Assembly: GCA_900555715.1 (NCBI GenBank)
Contig: USMC01000010.1
Coordinates: 1-60,891 of the forward strand
Reading direction: 5' to 3'
Origin: an uncultured Porphyromonadaceae bacterium
GTDB taxonomy: Bacteria > Bacteroidota > Bacteroidia > Bacteroidales > Muribaculaceae
Length of the DNA: 60,891 bases
Both the position numbers and the translations under genes were made by a program. The notes under the pieces were generated by a model. The model saw only the letters and a program-made list of their open reading frames with translations. It was not told where the DNA came from and made no database searches. This document shows, piece after piece, positions 16,909-25,546 of this stretch (positions within the stretch are counted from its first letter, which is position 1; each line of letters opens with the position of its first letter).

Positions 16909-18081
16909 GTGACACGGAAGAAAGAATCTAAAACGCGGGAGTTCCTCAAGGATACAAGTACTCCGGCGCCAAAACGCAATCCGCTCTGGCGGCGCATCGC
17001 CGGTGTGGTGCTTGCTTTGCTCGACCTTGCGGCAGTAGGTGCGCTTTTGCTGACAGGCTATGCCGGCATGGTGTCGCCTCTTACGCACAGCGACCTATGG
17101 GGCGTTCTTCCGCTTGGATTCCCTATCGCGCTGCTTGCCGTGACGCTGCTTGCAGTGCTGCAGCTGTTCTTTTTCCGCAAGGGGCTGATTATTCTCGCGA
17201 TAGGATTTGTCGCCTGCCTCGGTCCTTTTCTGTCCTATTGCCCGCTCCATCTTTTCCCTGCCAAAGCTACAGAAGGCGCCGAGACATTCACGCTTCTGAC
17301 ATATAATGTCGGCAACTTCGGCACCGCCGGCAGTGCTTCCGGCGACGGATGCGGCAATGCTGCCCTGGCATATATCCTACAGCAGGATGCTGATGTAGTA
17401 TGTCTTCAGGAAGTGGAATTTACGCCTGGAGAGCAGACGCATATCACGCCTGCTCAGCTCGACAGTATGCATGCGCGCTATCCTTATGTCTATGTCAGCG
17501 GCATTCGGCAGGCGATTCTTTCGAAATTTCCTGTTCAGCCCATACATGTCGACTCCAGCCGCGAGGTGTTCGGCAACGGAGATATAGGAATCTACCGCAT
17601 CACGCTACCGTCGGGTCGCCTTGTGTCGATTTTCAATGTACATCTCTTCTCATATTCTCTTGAACCGGATGACAAGGAGCTTTACGAGAGCGTGACACGC
17701 CTGCAGAAAGAATCCATATCCGATCTGCGCACGCAGCTGCTTGCCAAGCTGCGTATCGCTGCACGCGGGCGTGCGAGCGAAGTGGTGCAGCTGCTGCGCT
17801 GGATTCGTCTCTACGGAGGTCCTGAGGCTATCGTCGTAGGCGATTTCAACGACGTCCAGGGATGCTATGCCATCCGTGAGCTTGCCGAAAGCGGTTTCCG
17901 CGATGCATATCCCGAAGTCGGTTTCGGGCCGATGGTGACTTTCCATGAAAACCGCTTCTATTTCTGTATCGACCATGTCCTGTGCCGCGGCGACCTCCGT
18001 CCCTTATGGCTGCGCAAGGGGCGTACGAAAGCCTCCGACCACTATCCGCTGACTGTGGAAATAGAGGTACGTGAACAGTAG
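16909..18081 (+). CDS. Endonuclease/exonuclease/phosphatase family protein, membrane-anchored
   Basis: A 390 aa protein, GTG start at 16909. Three hydrophobic segments at about residues 25-115 anchor an extracytoplasmic EEP domain (about 120-390). Motifs seen: TYNVGNFG, CLQEVEF (metal-binding Glu), GDFNDVQG (catalytic Asp-Asn) and a C-terminal SDHYP (His). The family includes nucleases and phosphodiesterases; with a membrane anchor a lipid or surface phosphodiester is possible, but the substrate is unknown. Probably co-transcribed with the rhomboid gene. Confidence 0.9.
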   Translation: MTRKKESKTREFLKDTSTPAPKRNPLWRRIAGVVLALLDLAAVGALLLTGYAGMVSPLTHSDLWGVLPLGFPIALLAVTLLAVLQLFFFRKGLIILAIGFVACLGPFLSYCPLHLFPAKATEGAETFTLLTYNVGNFGTAGSASGDGCGNAALAYILQQDADVVCLQEVEFTPGEQTHITPAQLDSMHARYPYVYVSGIRQAILSKFPVQPIHVDSSREVFGNGDIGIYRITLPSGRLVSIFNVHLFSYSLEPDDKELYESVTRLQKESISDLRTQLLAKLRIAARGRASEVVQLLRWIRLYGGPEAIVVGDFNDVQGCYAIRELAESGFRDAYPEVGFGPMVTFHENRFYFCIDHVLCRGDLRPLWLRKGRTKASDHYPLTVEIEVREQ

Positions 18082-18139
18082 TTTAACAATTTTTATAAGA
18101 ACTTTTCTCTGCGTAATGTTTACGAATGGTTTTATTGTT

Positions 18140-18147
18140 TAATTTTG
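18140..18147 (+). promoter_or_regulatory. Promoter -7 box (TAATTTTG) for ilvE
   Basis: Perfect TAnnTTTG match 30 bases before ATG 18178. Confidence 0.5.
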
Positions 18148-18177
18148 CAACGATAAAACATAAACCAAACAAAACGC

Positions 18178-19200
18178 ATGGACGATAAGATAGACTGGGG
18201 CTCACTCCCCTTCGGTTATTATCCGACAGACTATAATGTCCGTTGTGAGTATCGCGACGGCAAGTGGGGATCCATAGAGGTCTCGCAATCCGACACAATC
18301 AACATCCATATAGCCGCAACAGCCTTGCACTACGGTCAGGAGATCTTCGAAGGTCTCAAGGCTTTCAGAGGAGTCGACGGCAAGATCCGCATTTTCCGTC
18401 TGGAAGAGAATGCAAAGCGCATCCGGGAATCGGCAAAAGGACTTCTCATGGCTCCGGTGCCCGAAGAGCTGTTCAAGGAAATGTGTATGAAGGTGGTTAA
18501 GCTCAACGAGCGTTTCGTCCCGCCGTACGGCAGCGGTGCGTCGCTCTATCTGCGACCCTTCGAAATCGGACTGACACCGCGAATCGGTGTCAAAGAAGCC
18601 GACGAATATCTCTTTATGATACTTGTTACCCCCGTCGGACCATACTTCAAGGGCGGCTTCAAGAATACTAATATCTGCATCATGCGCGAATACGACCGCG
18701 TCGCTCCGCGAGGCACCGGACGCTGGAAAGTGGGCGGCAACTACGCCGCATCGCTCGGCGCAACACACAAGGCGCACGAAATGGGATATTCTGCAGTTCT
18801 CTTCCTCGACCCCAAGGAAAAGAAATATCTCGACGAATGCGGTCCCGCCAATTTCTATGCCATAAAAGACGGCAAATATATAACTCCTAAATCCGACTCT
18901 ATCCTTCCGTCAATCACGAACATGAGTCTTATGACCCTTGCCCGCGAGATGGGAATGGAAGTTGAAGAACGTCATATTACCGTCGATGAGCTTGAAACAA
19001 TCAGCGAAGCTGCAGCATGCGGCACAGCCGCAGTATGTTCTCCCATCGGAGAAATCGACGACATAGACACCGGCAAGAAATATGTCATCAGCAAGGATGG
19101 CAAGCCCGGTCCTGTCACCACCGAATTCGTGCGCAGGCTCGAAGCTATCCGTCATGGAGAAGAGCCCGACACTCACGGATGGATTACAATCGTAGAATGA
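18178..19200 (+). CDS. ilvE: Branched-chain amino acid aminotransferase
   Basis: Cytoplasmic PLP enzyme interconverting leucine, isoleucine and valine with their 2-oxo acids; 340 aa, class IV fold. The PLP Lys184 lies in RWKVGGNYA, and the ECGPANFYAI and CGTAAVCSPIGEI blocks fit the type II bacterial enzyme of this length. Its stop overlaps the start of the HD-domain gene (ATGA), so the two are translationally coupled. Confidence 0.95.
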   Translation: MDDKIDWGSLPFGYYPTDYNVRCEYRDGKWGSIEVSQSDTINIHIAATALHYGQEIFEGLKAFRGVDGKIRIFRLEENAKRIRESAKGLLMAPVPEELFKEMCMKVVKLNERFVPPYGSGASLYLRPFEIGLTPRIGVKEADEYLFMILVTPVGPYFKGGFKNTNICIMREYDRVAPRGTGRWKVGGNYAASLGATHKAHEMGYSAVLFLDPKEKKYLDECGPANFYAIKDGKYITPKSDSILPSITNMSLMTLAREMGMEVEERHITVDELETISEAAACGTAAVCSPIGEIDDIDTGKKYVISKDGKPGPVTTEFVRRLEAIRHGEEPDTHGWITIVE

Positions 19201-19745
19201 CATTCTGGGAAGAAATTATCGACAGACATTATCCCGCAGACCGCAAGGTGCGCGGGATTTTGTTGTCTCACAGCCGGTCTGTGGCTGACGAGGCGCTCGC
19301 TATAGCAGCGCGTCTGCATCTTGCCATACCGCCTGATGAAATCGAGGCGGCGGCGATGCTCCACGACATTGGCATCATTGCTACTGATGCTCCGGGCATA
19401 GATTGCCACGGCACAGAGCCGTATCTTATTCATGGGGCTATCGGTGCCGACATGCTGCGCGCCGACGGAGCGGACGAAGTTTATGCGCGGGTGGCGGAAC
19501 GGCATACCGGCGCGGGGCTGACGACGGACGAAATTGCCGCCTCCGGTCTTCCTTTTCCTCCGGGAAGGTGCTATATGCCTCAGACGCAGCTCGAACGGCT
19601 GATATGCTATGCCGACTGCTTCTACAGCAAAGGTGGCGACGGAGAGCGGAAGCCACTCGGAAGGGTAGAGGCGTCGATGGCTAAGTTCGGACCGGATGTT
19701 CTTAAGCGCTTCAGGATTATGAATGAAGAATTTGGAGAAAAATGA
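19197..19745 (+). CDS. HD domain-containing phosphohydrolase
   Basis: Small cytoplasmic protein of 182 aa with an HD metal-dependent phosphohydrolase domain. The first His is in LLSHSRSV, the HD pair in AAMLHDIGI, later His in AERHTGAG, and the distal Asp in CYADCFYSK. ATG 19197 is chosen because it overlaps the ilvE stop; an in-frame extension to 19017 would lie inside ilvE. The substrate is unknown; nucleotides are usual for the fold. Confidence 0.88.
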   Translation: MTFWEEIIDRHYPADRKVRGILLSHSRSVADEALAIAARLHLAIPPDEIEAAAMLHDIGIIATDAPGIDCHGTEPYLIHGAIGADMLRADGADEVYARVAERHTGAGLTTDEIAASGLPFPPGRCYMPQTQLERLICYADCFYSKGGDGERKPLGRVEASMAKFGPDVLKRFRIMNEEFGEK

Positions 19746-19816
19746 CTGTAGCGGCAAGAGAGATATAATAAATATTAAATTAGCACGTTTAGATAATAAA
19801 TACATCATTAGACCAG

Positions 19817-20617
19817 ATGAAATTCAAAACCTTAGCTCTTGCAATGATCGCAACTGCCTGTCTTGCTTCGTGTTCGTCGAACAAGACGGTGCTTCCATAT
19901 TTCCAGGACATACAGTCGACAACGGCAGAGCTGCCCGCAATGCCTTATATCAGCGAAATCGTTCCTGACGATGAGCTCATCATTACCGTCAATTCAGTGC
20001 AGCCGGAAGCAACCGCCGCATACAACATGCCGCTCAATAATCCGGCAGTGTCGCAGAAGCTGGGAATGAATTCCACGCCGCAGACACAGACATACCGCGT
20101 CGATACCGATGGTAACATCACCTTGCCTGTTCTCGGGAAAGTTCATGCTGCCGGTCTTACCGTCGAGCAGCTGAGGGATAAGCTGATGCAGGAGATATCA
20201 AAGGACGTCACCGACCCCGTTGTCAATGTGACAATGGCGAATTTCAAAGTATATGTCGGCGGAGAGGTGCGCACTCCTATGCCTGTCGATGTCAAAGGCA
20301 ACCGTATAACTGTGCTCGAAGCACTTTCGGCAGCGGGAGACCTCACTGAATATGCCGAACGCGACAATGTGCTTGTTATCCGTGAGGAGAACGGCAAGCG
20401 TGTTTTCGAGCGTCTCAACCTCAACAGCTCGGAGACACTTACATCGCCATACTACTATCTCCGACCTAACGACTACGTTTACGTTTCGCCGAATAAAGTG
20501 CGTCAGGAGAACTCCAAATACAACACCAACAACTCATTCAAGCTGCAGGTTGTGTCCACAATCGTCAGCGGATGCTCTGTCATAGCATCGCTCATCATTG
20601 CACTGACAGTTAAATAA
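19817..20617 (+). CDS. Polysaccharide export outer-membrane lipoprotein (Wza-like)
   Basis: Predicted outer-membrane export channel protein of 266 aa. The signal ends in the lipobox CLASC (Cys19). A Poly_export (PES) domain follows (about 45-150, with VDTDGNITLPVLGKVHAAGLT) and one SLBB domain (about 150-235, VYVGGEVRTPM). A C-terminal hydrophobic segment (about 243-262) is typical of Bacteroidota versions, where it spans the outer membrane. It is followed 8 bases later by the Wzc-like kinase, its usual partner. Confidence 0.93.
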   Translation: MKFKTLALAMIATACLASCSSNKTVLPYFQDIQSTTAELPAMPYISEIVPDDELIITVNSVQPEATAAYNMPLNNPAVSQKLGMNSTPQTQTYRVDTDGNITLPVLGKVHAAGLTVEQLRDKLMQEISKDVTDPVVNVTMANFKVYVGGEVRTPMPVDVKGNRITVLEALSAAGDLTEYAERDNVLVIREENGKRVFERLNLNSSETLTSPYYYLRPNDYVYVSPNKVRQENSKYNTNNSFKLQVVSTIVSGCSVIASLIIALTVK

Positions 20618-20625
20618 GAATCATC

Positions 20626-22926
20626 ATGGCAAGAAGAAATTCAAACGACTTCATCGACGTCATAGCGTTGCTGAAACAATATATATCGAAATGGTATCTC
20701 TTTGTCATATCGGTACTTCTTTGCGGCGGACTCGCTTTTTTTGTCACTAAGGTAAAGAAACCGGAATATTCTGTCAATGCCAACCTTCTTATCAAGACTG
20801 AAGATTCCGGTCCGTCGGTAGATGACATGGTGGGAGGTGCCCTCGGTTCACTTTTCGGCAGCGACAGCAATGTCGAGGATGAAATTTTCATGGTGTCGTC
20901 GCATTCGCTCTATCGCGATGTGGCACGCAGTCTTGGAATCAACCAGAAACACATTATCCATAAAGGATTTATGGATAATGAATTCGTCTTTAAGGACTAT
21001 CCCGTTGAGGTGCAGGCGCCTGAGGCGCTGCTCGATACGCTGAGTCATTCGCTTCTGTTCAAGGTGGATATAAACCGCGAGGGACTTGCAGACATTAAGG
21101 TCAAGGTCAGAAAAAAGACAGTCAGCAAGGAAGAAGACGTCAAACTGCCCTATACGGTGAAGACGCCGCTTGGCAGTTTCGTTGTGGCAACGACAAAGAA
21201 TTATGTCGCAGGCGAATCGCTTTCCACCAGAATAACCCTCACGGGTTATGATGCTGCCGCAGAACAGCTCGACGAAGACGTCCATTCTGAAATTGCCTCC
21301 AAGCGAAGCAATGTTATCTCGCTATCCATCGAAACAACCTCGCCTGAATTTGGCAAAGCGGTTCTTAACGAGATTCTTGCACTGTATAATAAGAAAGGAA
21401 TCGTCGAAAAACGCAATTCGACAGAAAGGTCCGCCAATTTCATCGAAGACAGATTGGCTATTCTCACCGACGAGCTTGCACAGACAGAAGACGAACTGAA
21501 CTCATACCGCGAGCAGTATGGTATCATGGACCCGTATTCGGAGCTTAAATACCAGACTGAGAAGAAAGCAGAAGTTGAGAAGCGGTTTATTGAATCGCGC
21601 ACACAGCTTGAGGTTCTTCAGCTCATCAACGAATTTATCAGTAATCCCGACAATGCCTACGACCTTGTACCGTTGATGATAGACTCGCAGAACATCGCCA
21701 CGATGTTCAACTCCTACAACGAGGTCATACTTGAACGCAAACGCATTCTCGAAAGCGCGCGCCCGGACAATGCTACCGTAAGACAGATAGAAGACCGTAT
21801 CAACGCAATGCGGAAGAACATAGCGCAGTCGATTGCAAGGATGCTTAATTCGCAGAAGGTCGTCGTCAAGGATCTCCAGCGCGAACTTGACTCTACAGAA
21901 GGAATCATTTCGACCACCCCCGAAAAGGAACGCCAGTTCAAGGGCATCGCACGTCAGAATTCTGTAAAGGGTCAGCTCTATATGTTTCTCCTGCAGAAGC
22001 GCGAGGAAAACCAGCTTATGCTTGCCAACGCGCAGCCCAAGGGACAGATCATCGACGAAGCATATACCATGAGCGAGCCTCTGGGCATGAGTAAGAAGAT
22101 GATTCTGCTGCTCGGTGTGTTCTTCGGACTAATCCTGCCGCCGATCTATCTCTATATCCGTCGTATTATCCACAACCGTTTCGAGACACGTCAGGAAGTT
22201 GAACGCGTCACCGAAGTGCCTATCCTCGGCGAGATGTGCACCGACCACTCCGGTCGCAGCATAGTGGTGTCCGCCAACGATACTTCGTCGGCATCGGAGC
22301 TCTTCCGCCTGATGCGTGTCAATCTGCTGTTTGTCCTCAACGACGTAAACGACAAGGTTGTCCTTGTCACCTCTACATCGTCGGGCGAAGGCAAATCGTT
22401 CATCTCAATAAACCTTGCCGGTTCGCTTGTCCTCATGGGCAAGAAGGTTATAGTTGTTGGCATGGATATCAGAAAACCGCGCCTTGCCGAGTATCTCGGC
22501 ATGTCGCCGCGCTTCGGTCTGACGCAGTACCTGTCGTCGGCGGATATTAATCTGTCGCAGATCATAAATCCTGCGCCTTCCATACCCGGTCTGGACGTCA
22601 TCTGTGCCGGTCCTGTGCCGCCGAATCCCGGCGAACTCCTCATTTCCAAGAAGGTCGACCGCATGTTCGAAGAGCTTCGCGAGAAGTACGACTATATTAT
22701 CGTCGACACGGCGCCTATCGGCATCGTCAGCGATACGTTCACTCTCGACCGCGTCGCCGATGCATCCATCTACGTCTGCCGCGCAAACTACACTTCGCTC
22801 AAAGACCTCGATCTGGTCAACGATATCTTCGAGAACAACCGCCTGAAGAAACTATCTCTCGTGGTTAACGGCACTCATGCCAAGAAGAGCTACGGCTACG
22901 GTAACAAGAAATCCAGCAAGGACTAA
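20626..22926 (+). CDS. Polysaccharide co-polymerase / BY-kinase (Wzc-like)
   Basis: Inner-membrane tyrosine kinase of 766 aa that controls chain length and export together with the Wza-like protein. Domains: N-terminal Wzz domain with the first helix (about 18-42), a long coiled-coil periplasmic region (about 230-470), a GNVR region, the second helix (about 488-508), then the cytoplasmic kinase. Walker A is STSSGEGKS (near 580), Walker A' VVGMDIRKPRL (near 610), Walker B IIVDTAPIG (near 690). The C-terminal Tyr cluster is short: only two Tyr in KKSYGYGNKK, fewer than the four to seven common in BY-kinases. Confidence 0.93.
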   Translation: MARRNSNDFIDVIALLKQYISKWYLFVISVLLCGGLAFFVTKVKKPEYSVNANLLIKTEDSGPSVDDMVGGALGSLFGSDSNVEDEIFMVSSHSLYRDVARSLGINQKHIIHKGFMDNEFVFKDYPVEVQAPEALLDTLSHSLLFKVDINREGLADIKVKVRKKTVSKEEDVKLPYTVKTPLGSFVVATTKNYVAGESLSTRITLTGYDAAAEQLDEDVHSEIASKRSNVISLSIETTSPEFGKAVLNEILALYNKKGIVEKRNSTERSANFIEDRLAILTDELAQTEDELNSYREQYGIMDPYSELKYQTEKKAEVEKRFIESRTQLEVLQLINEFISNPDNAYDLVPLMIDSQNIATMFNSYNEVILERKRILESARPDNATVRQIEDRINAMRKNIAQSIARMLNSQKVVVKDLQRELDSTEGIISTTPEKERQFKGIARQNSVKGQLYMFLLQKREENQLMLANAQPKGQIIDEAYTMSEPLGMSKKMILLLGVFFGLILPPIYLYIRRIIHNRFETRQEVERVTEVPILGEMCTDHSGRSIVVSANDTSSASELFRLMRVNLLFVLNDVNDKVVLVTSTSSGEGKSFISINLAGSLVLMGKKVIVVGMDIRKPRLAEYLGMSPRFGLTQYLSSADINLSQIINPAPSIPGLDVICAGPVPPNPGELLISKKVDRMFEELREKYDYIIVDTAPIGIVSDTFTLDRVADASIYVCRANYTSLKDLDLVNDIFENNRLKKLSLVVNGTHAKKSYGYGNKKSSKD

Positions 22927-22938
22927 GGAGGCGTTGCC

Positions 22939-24477
22939 GTGGCTTCCACAACACTGACACAAACCATACGTCCGGCGGATGCATCGCGTGCCCGCCGGGC
23001 TTTCAGTGCCGTGGGCAGGAAACTTGGCGGCTCTCCGGATAAAGAGCTGTTCAGCACATCGTGGAGCGAATGCAAGTATCCGCTTTTCTTCCTGCTGAGT
23101 ATGTCGTTGCTGGGACTCTCTTTCTATCCGGCACTTATCCTGATATTCATAATATTGCTCAACCGATGGAAGAACGACCGCTATGACTTCATCTTCATGC
23201 TGACGTTCTTCTTCGGTGGATATGCATTTGTCTCTAAAGTTCAGACATATATTGCCACCTCCGACATAGCGTTTATCGTAAGTGTCATTCTATGGATTTT
23301 ATACCGACGGCCGCCGTTGATGAACAAGCTTCTTTTGCTCATGCTCATCTACATAGCCGGACTATTCGCGATTGCAACACAGTCGCTGGAGTCGATGTCG
23401 ATACAGTTTCTTACCATCCGAAACTACATCTCTATTCTCTATATCATAGTACCTGTGGTTGTATTCGGAAGCATGGATTTCGACATCACGCAGTTCTTCC
23501 GTAAAGCGATAATATTCACGCTCATAATATGCGTGTTCTATGCCATCGACTGCGCCATTTTCTCCGGTAATATTCTCGTACCGAACACGCACCTGCATTC
23601 CGGACTGACATCGAAATTTTACTCTCCCTACTGGCAGCCGCTCTCGATGCATCTGTTACGCAAATATCCGCAGGGGCTCTACTTTATGATGCTTGCCTTA
23701 TATCCGATAGCACGTGTCTACAGGCTCAGATGGTGGCAATGGCTGATTATAGCGGCGGGATTCTTCTCCACTTTTACCTTTACATTTATCTCCTCGGCTG
23801 CCATTGTCTATGTTTTTCTGATTGTAAAGCCATCCAAAATATTAAAATATTCTCTCATCTTTGTCGTCGGATGTGTTTCGCTCTACTTTATTGACGGTAT
23901 GTTGCCGACGATAAAGAAGGAATTATATGATGAGTCAACGCTGCGAATCAAATCGTCGGTCGATCAGTTTATAGAACTGCGTAATGCTGTCGACGATGAG
24001 GATATAGCACGCTTTGCCTCTGGACGAATGGCACAGGCACTTCCCAAATTTGAACTTGTGGCACATGAGAACCGTCAGGCATTCGGGCTCGGTTTCCTGC
24101 ATCCGGATAAGACCAGAATAAACCGGTATGTCATCATAAATCAATATTATACCGACGTCTCTCAGAATGAAGAAGTGGCGACAGGTATCGAAATCATTGC
24201 CGCACAGGTTTATGTAACCATTGGCTATGTAGGTCTGATACTGCACTGTCTCTTCTTCATCTTCCTATATCTCCTGTTGAGAAAACTGAAGTATTCCACA
24301 TACGTTCTCAGTGTCATTTTCGCCAACGTTATTATGGGCTTCGGCGGCTTCGGCAGTCTTATCTATCCCTCCGGACTTCTGATTCTGTCGATGTCGGTGG
24401 GCGCTGTGCTCCTTGCAAATCCAAAAGAGGTGTGGGGAAGAAGAATTTCACATGTAAAAACGATATTTCCGCAATGA
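22939..24477 (+). CDS. Polytopic membrane protein, O-antigen polymerase/ligase-like
   Basis: A 512 aa inner-membrane protein with about ten to twelve hydrophobic helices and a larger extracytoplasmic loop late in the chain (about residues 320-395), the layout of Wzy/WaaL-type polymerases and ligases. Sequence motifs are too weak to name a family by eye. The GTG start at 22939 is supported by a strong Shine-Dalgarno-like AAGGAGG at 22925-22931, unusual in Bacteroidota. Its place after the Wza/Wzc genes supports polymerisation of the exported glycan. Coupled to the glycosyltransferase by an ATGA overlap. Confidence 0.75.
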   Translation: MASTTLTQTIRPADASRARRAFSAVGRKLGGSPDKELFSTSWSECKYPLFFLLSMSLLGLSFYPALILIFIILLNRWKNDRYDFIFMLTFFFGGYAFVSKVQTYIATSDIAFIVSVILWILYRRPPLMNKLLLLMLIYIAGLFAIATQSLESMSIQFLTIRNYISILYIIVPVVVFGSMDFDITQFFRKAIIFTLIICVFYAIDCAIFSGNILVPNTHLHSGLTSKFYSPYWQPLSMHLLRKYPQGLYFMMLALYPIARVYRLRWWQWLIIAAGFFSTFTFTFISSAAIVYVFLIVKPSKILKYSLIFVVGCVSLYFIDGMLPTIKKELYDESTLRIKSSVDQFIELRNAVDDEDIARFASGRMAQALPKFELVAHENRQAFGLGFLHPDKTRINRYVIINQYYTDVSQNEEVATGIEIIAAQVYVTIGYVGLILHCLFFIFLYLLLRKLKYSTYVLSVIFANVIMGFGGFGSLIYPSGLLILSMSVGAVLLANPKEVWGRRISHVKTIFPQ

Positions 24478-25439
24478 ACTCTCCCTCCGGTCGCTTGCCT
24501 GTCATTGCAGTCGTAGTCCCTTGCTATAATGAGGAGCAGGCTCTGCCTCTTTCTGCGCCTGTGCTTCTTGGCATTCTCGACCGCATGGCAGCCGAAGGAA
24601 TAGCATCCGCCGAGAGCTATATCCTTTGTGTCGACGACGGCAGCAAAGATGCCACATGGAGCATAATAAATGAACTTCACGCATCAGACAGGCGTCTCAA
24701 GGGCATCACGCTCGCGCACAACCGCGGACACCAGTACGCCCTTCTCTCCGGACTGATGACTGTCATGGGGCGATGCGATGCATCCGTATCTATCGACGCC
24801 GACCTTCAGGATGATCCGGAGGCGATAATCGCCATGGTGCGCGATTTCAACGCAGGTAAGGAAATTGTCTTCGGCGTGCGTGCTTCGCGGAAGACCGATA
24901 CGGCTTTCAAACGTGGAACAGCACATGCTTTTTACTCTTTCCAAAAGGCTATGGGGCTCGAAACGGTTTACGACCATGCCGATTTCCGGCTTATGAGCGA
25001 CCGCGCCTTGAGACTGCTCTCCGACTACGGCGAAAGCAACATGTTCCTGCGTGGTATCGTGCCTCAGCTCGGGCTTGATACGTCCGTTGTCCGCTACGAC
25101 CGTACGGCACGTGTCGCCGGCGAGTCGAAATATCCGCTGTCGAAGATGCTCGCGCTTTCTATCAACGGAATCACTTCATTTTCAGCCCGTCCGATGCGGT
25201 GGATATTTTTCATCGGACTTGTCGGGCTTATCGTGACGCTTCTCGTCAGTCTCTATGTGCTCATATCATATTTCTACGGTGCGTCTACCAATCCTGGCTG
25301 GACATCACTGATGCTGTCGGTATGGGGCATCGGAAGCGTTCTTATGATGTCGATCGGTATCGTGGGCGAATACATCGGCAAGATCTTCATTGAAGTGAAG
25401 CACAGACCCCGCTACGCCGTCAAATCTGAACTCTGGTAA
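24474..25439 (+). CDS. Glycosyltransferase family 2, DPM1/GtrB-like with two membrane helices
   Basis: A 321 aa enzyme with an N-terminal GT2 domain (VVPCYNEEQALP; DDGSKDAT; acidic SIDADLQDDPE as the metal and donor site) and two C-terminal helices (about 240-262 and 275-305). This matches dolichyl/undecaprenyl-phosphate sugar transferases such as GtrB and ArnC, which load a sugar onto a lipid carrier. ATG 24474 overlaps the preceding stop. It is the last gene of the export set; no other glycosyltransferases are nearby. Confidence 0.9.
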   Translation: MNSPSGRLPVIAVVVPCYNEEQALPLSAPVLLGILDRMAAEGIASAESYILCVDDGSKDATWSIINELHASDRRLKGITLAHNRGHQYALLSGLMTVMGRCDASVSIDADLQDDPEAIIAMVRDFNAGKEIVFGVRASRKTDTAFKRGTAHAFYSFQKAMGLETVYDHADFRLMSDRALRLLSDYGESNMFLRGIVPQLGLDTSVVRYDRTARVAGESKYPLSKMLALSINGITSFSARPMRWIFFIGLVGLIVTLLVSLYVLISYFYGASTNPGWTSLMLSVWGIGSVLMMSIGIVGEYIGKIFIEVKHRPRYAVKSELW

Positions 25440-25490
25440 AATATTGGCTCTCTATTGCGCCGGAGCCTCCTGCTTTCTGAATACGATACA

Positions 25491-25525
25491 AAAAAGCTGC
25501 GCCGTGGTATGCGGCGCAGCTTTTT
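25491..25525. terminator. Bidirectional rho-independent terminator
   Basis: A 9 bp GC-rich stem (GCTGCGCCG at 25496-25504 with CGGCGCAGC at 25512-25520), loop of 7, flanked by A5 and T5. It lies between the converging glycosyltransferase and ppiD-like genes and would serve both. Confidence 0.88.
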
Positions 25526-25546
25526 GATATCTTTCGTGGCGGAAGA

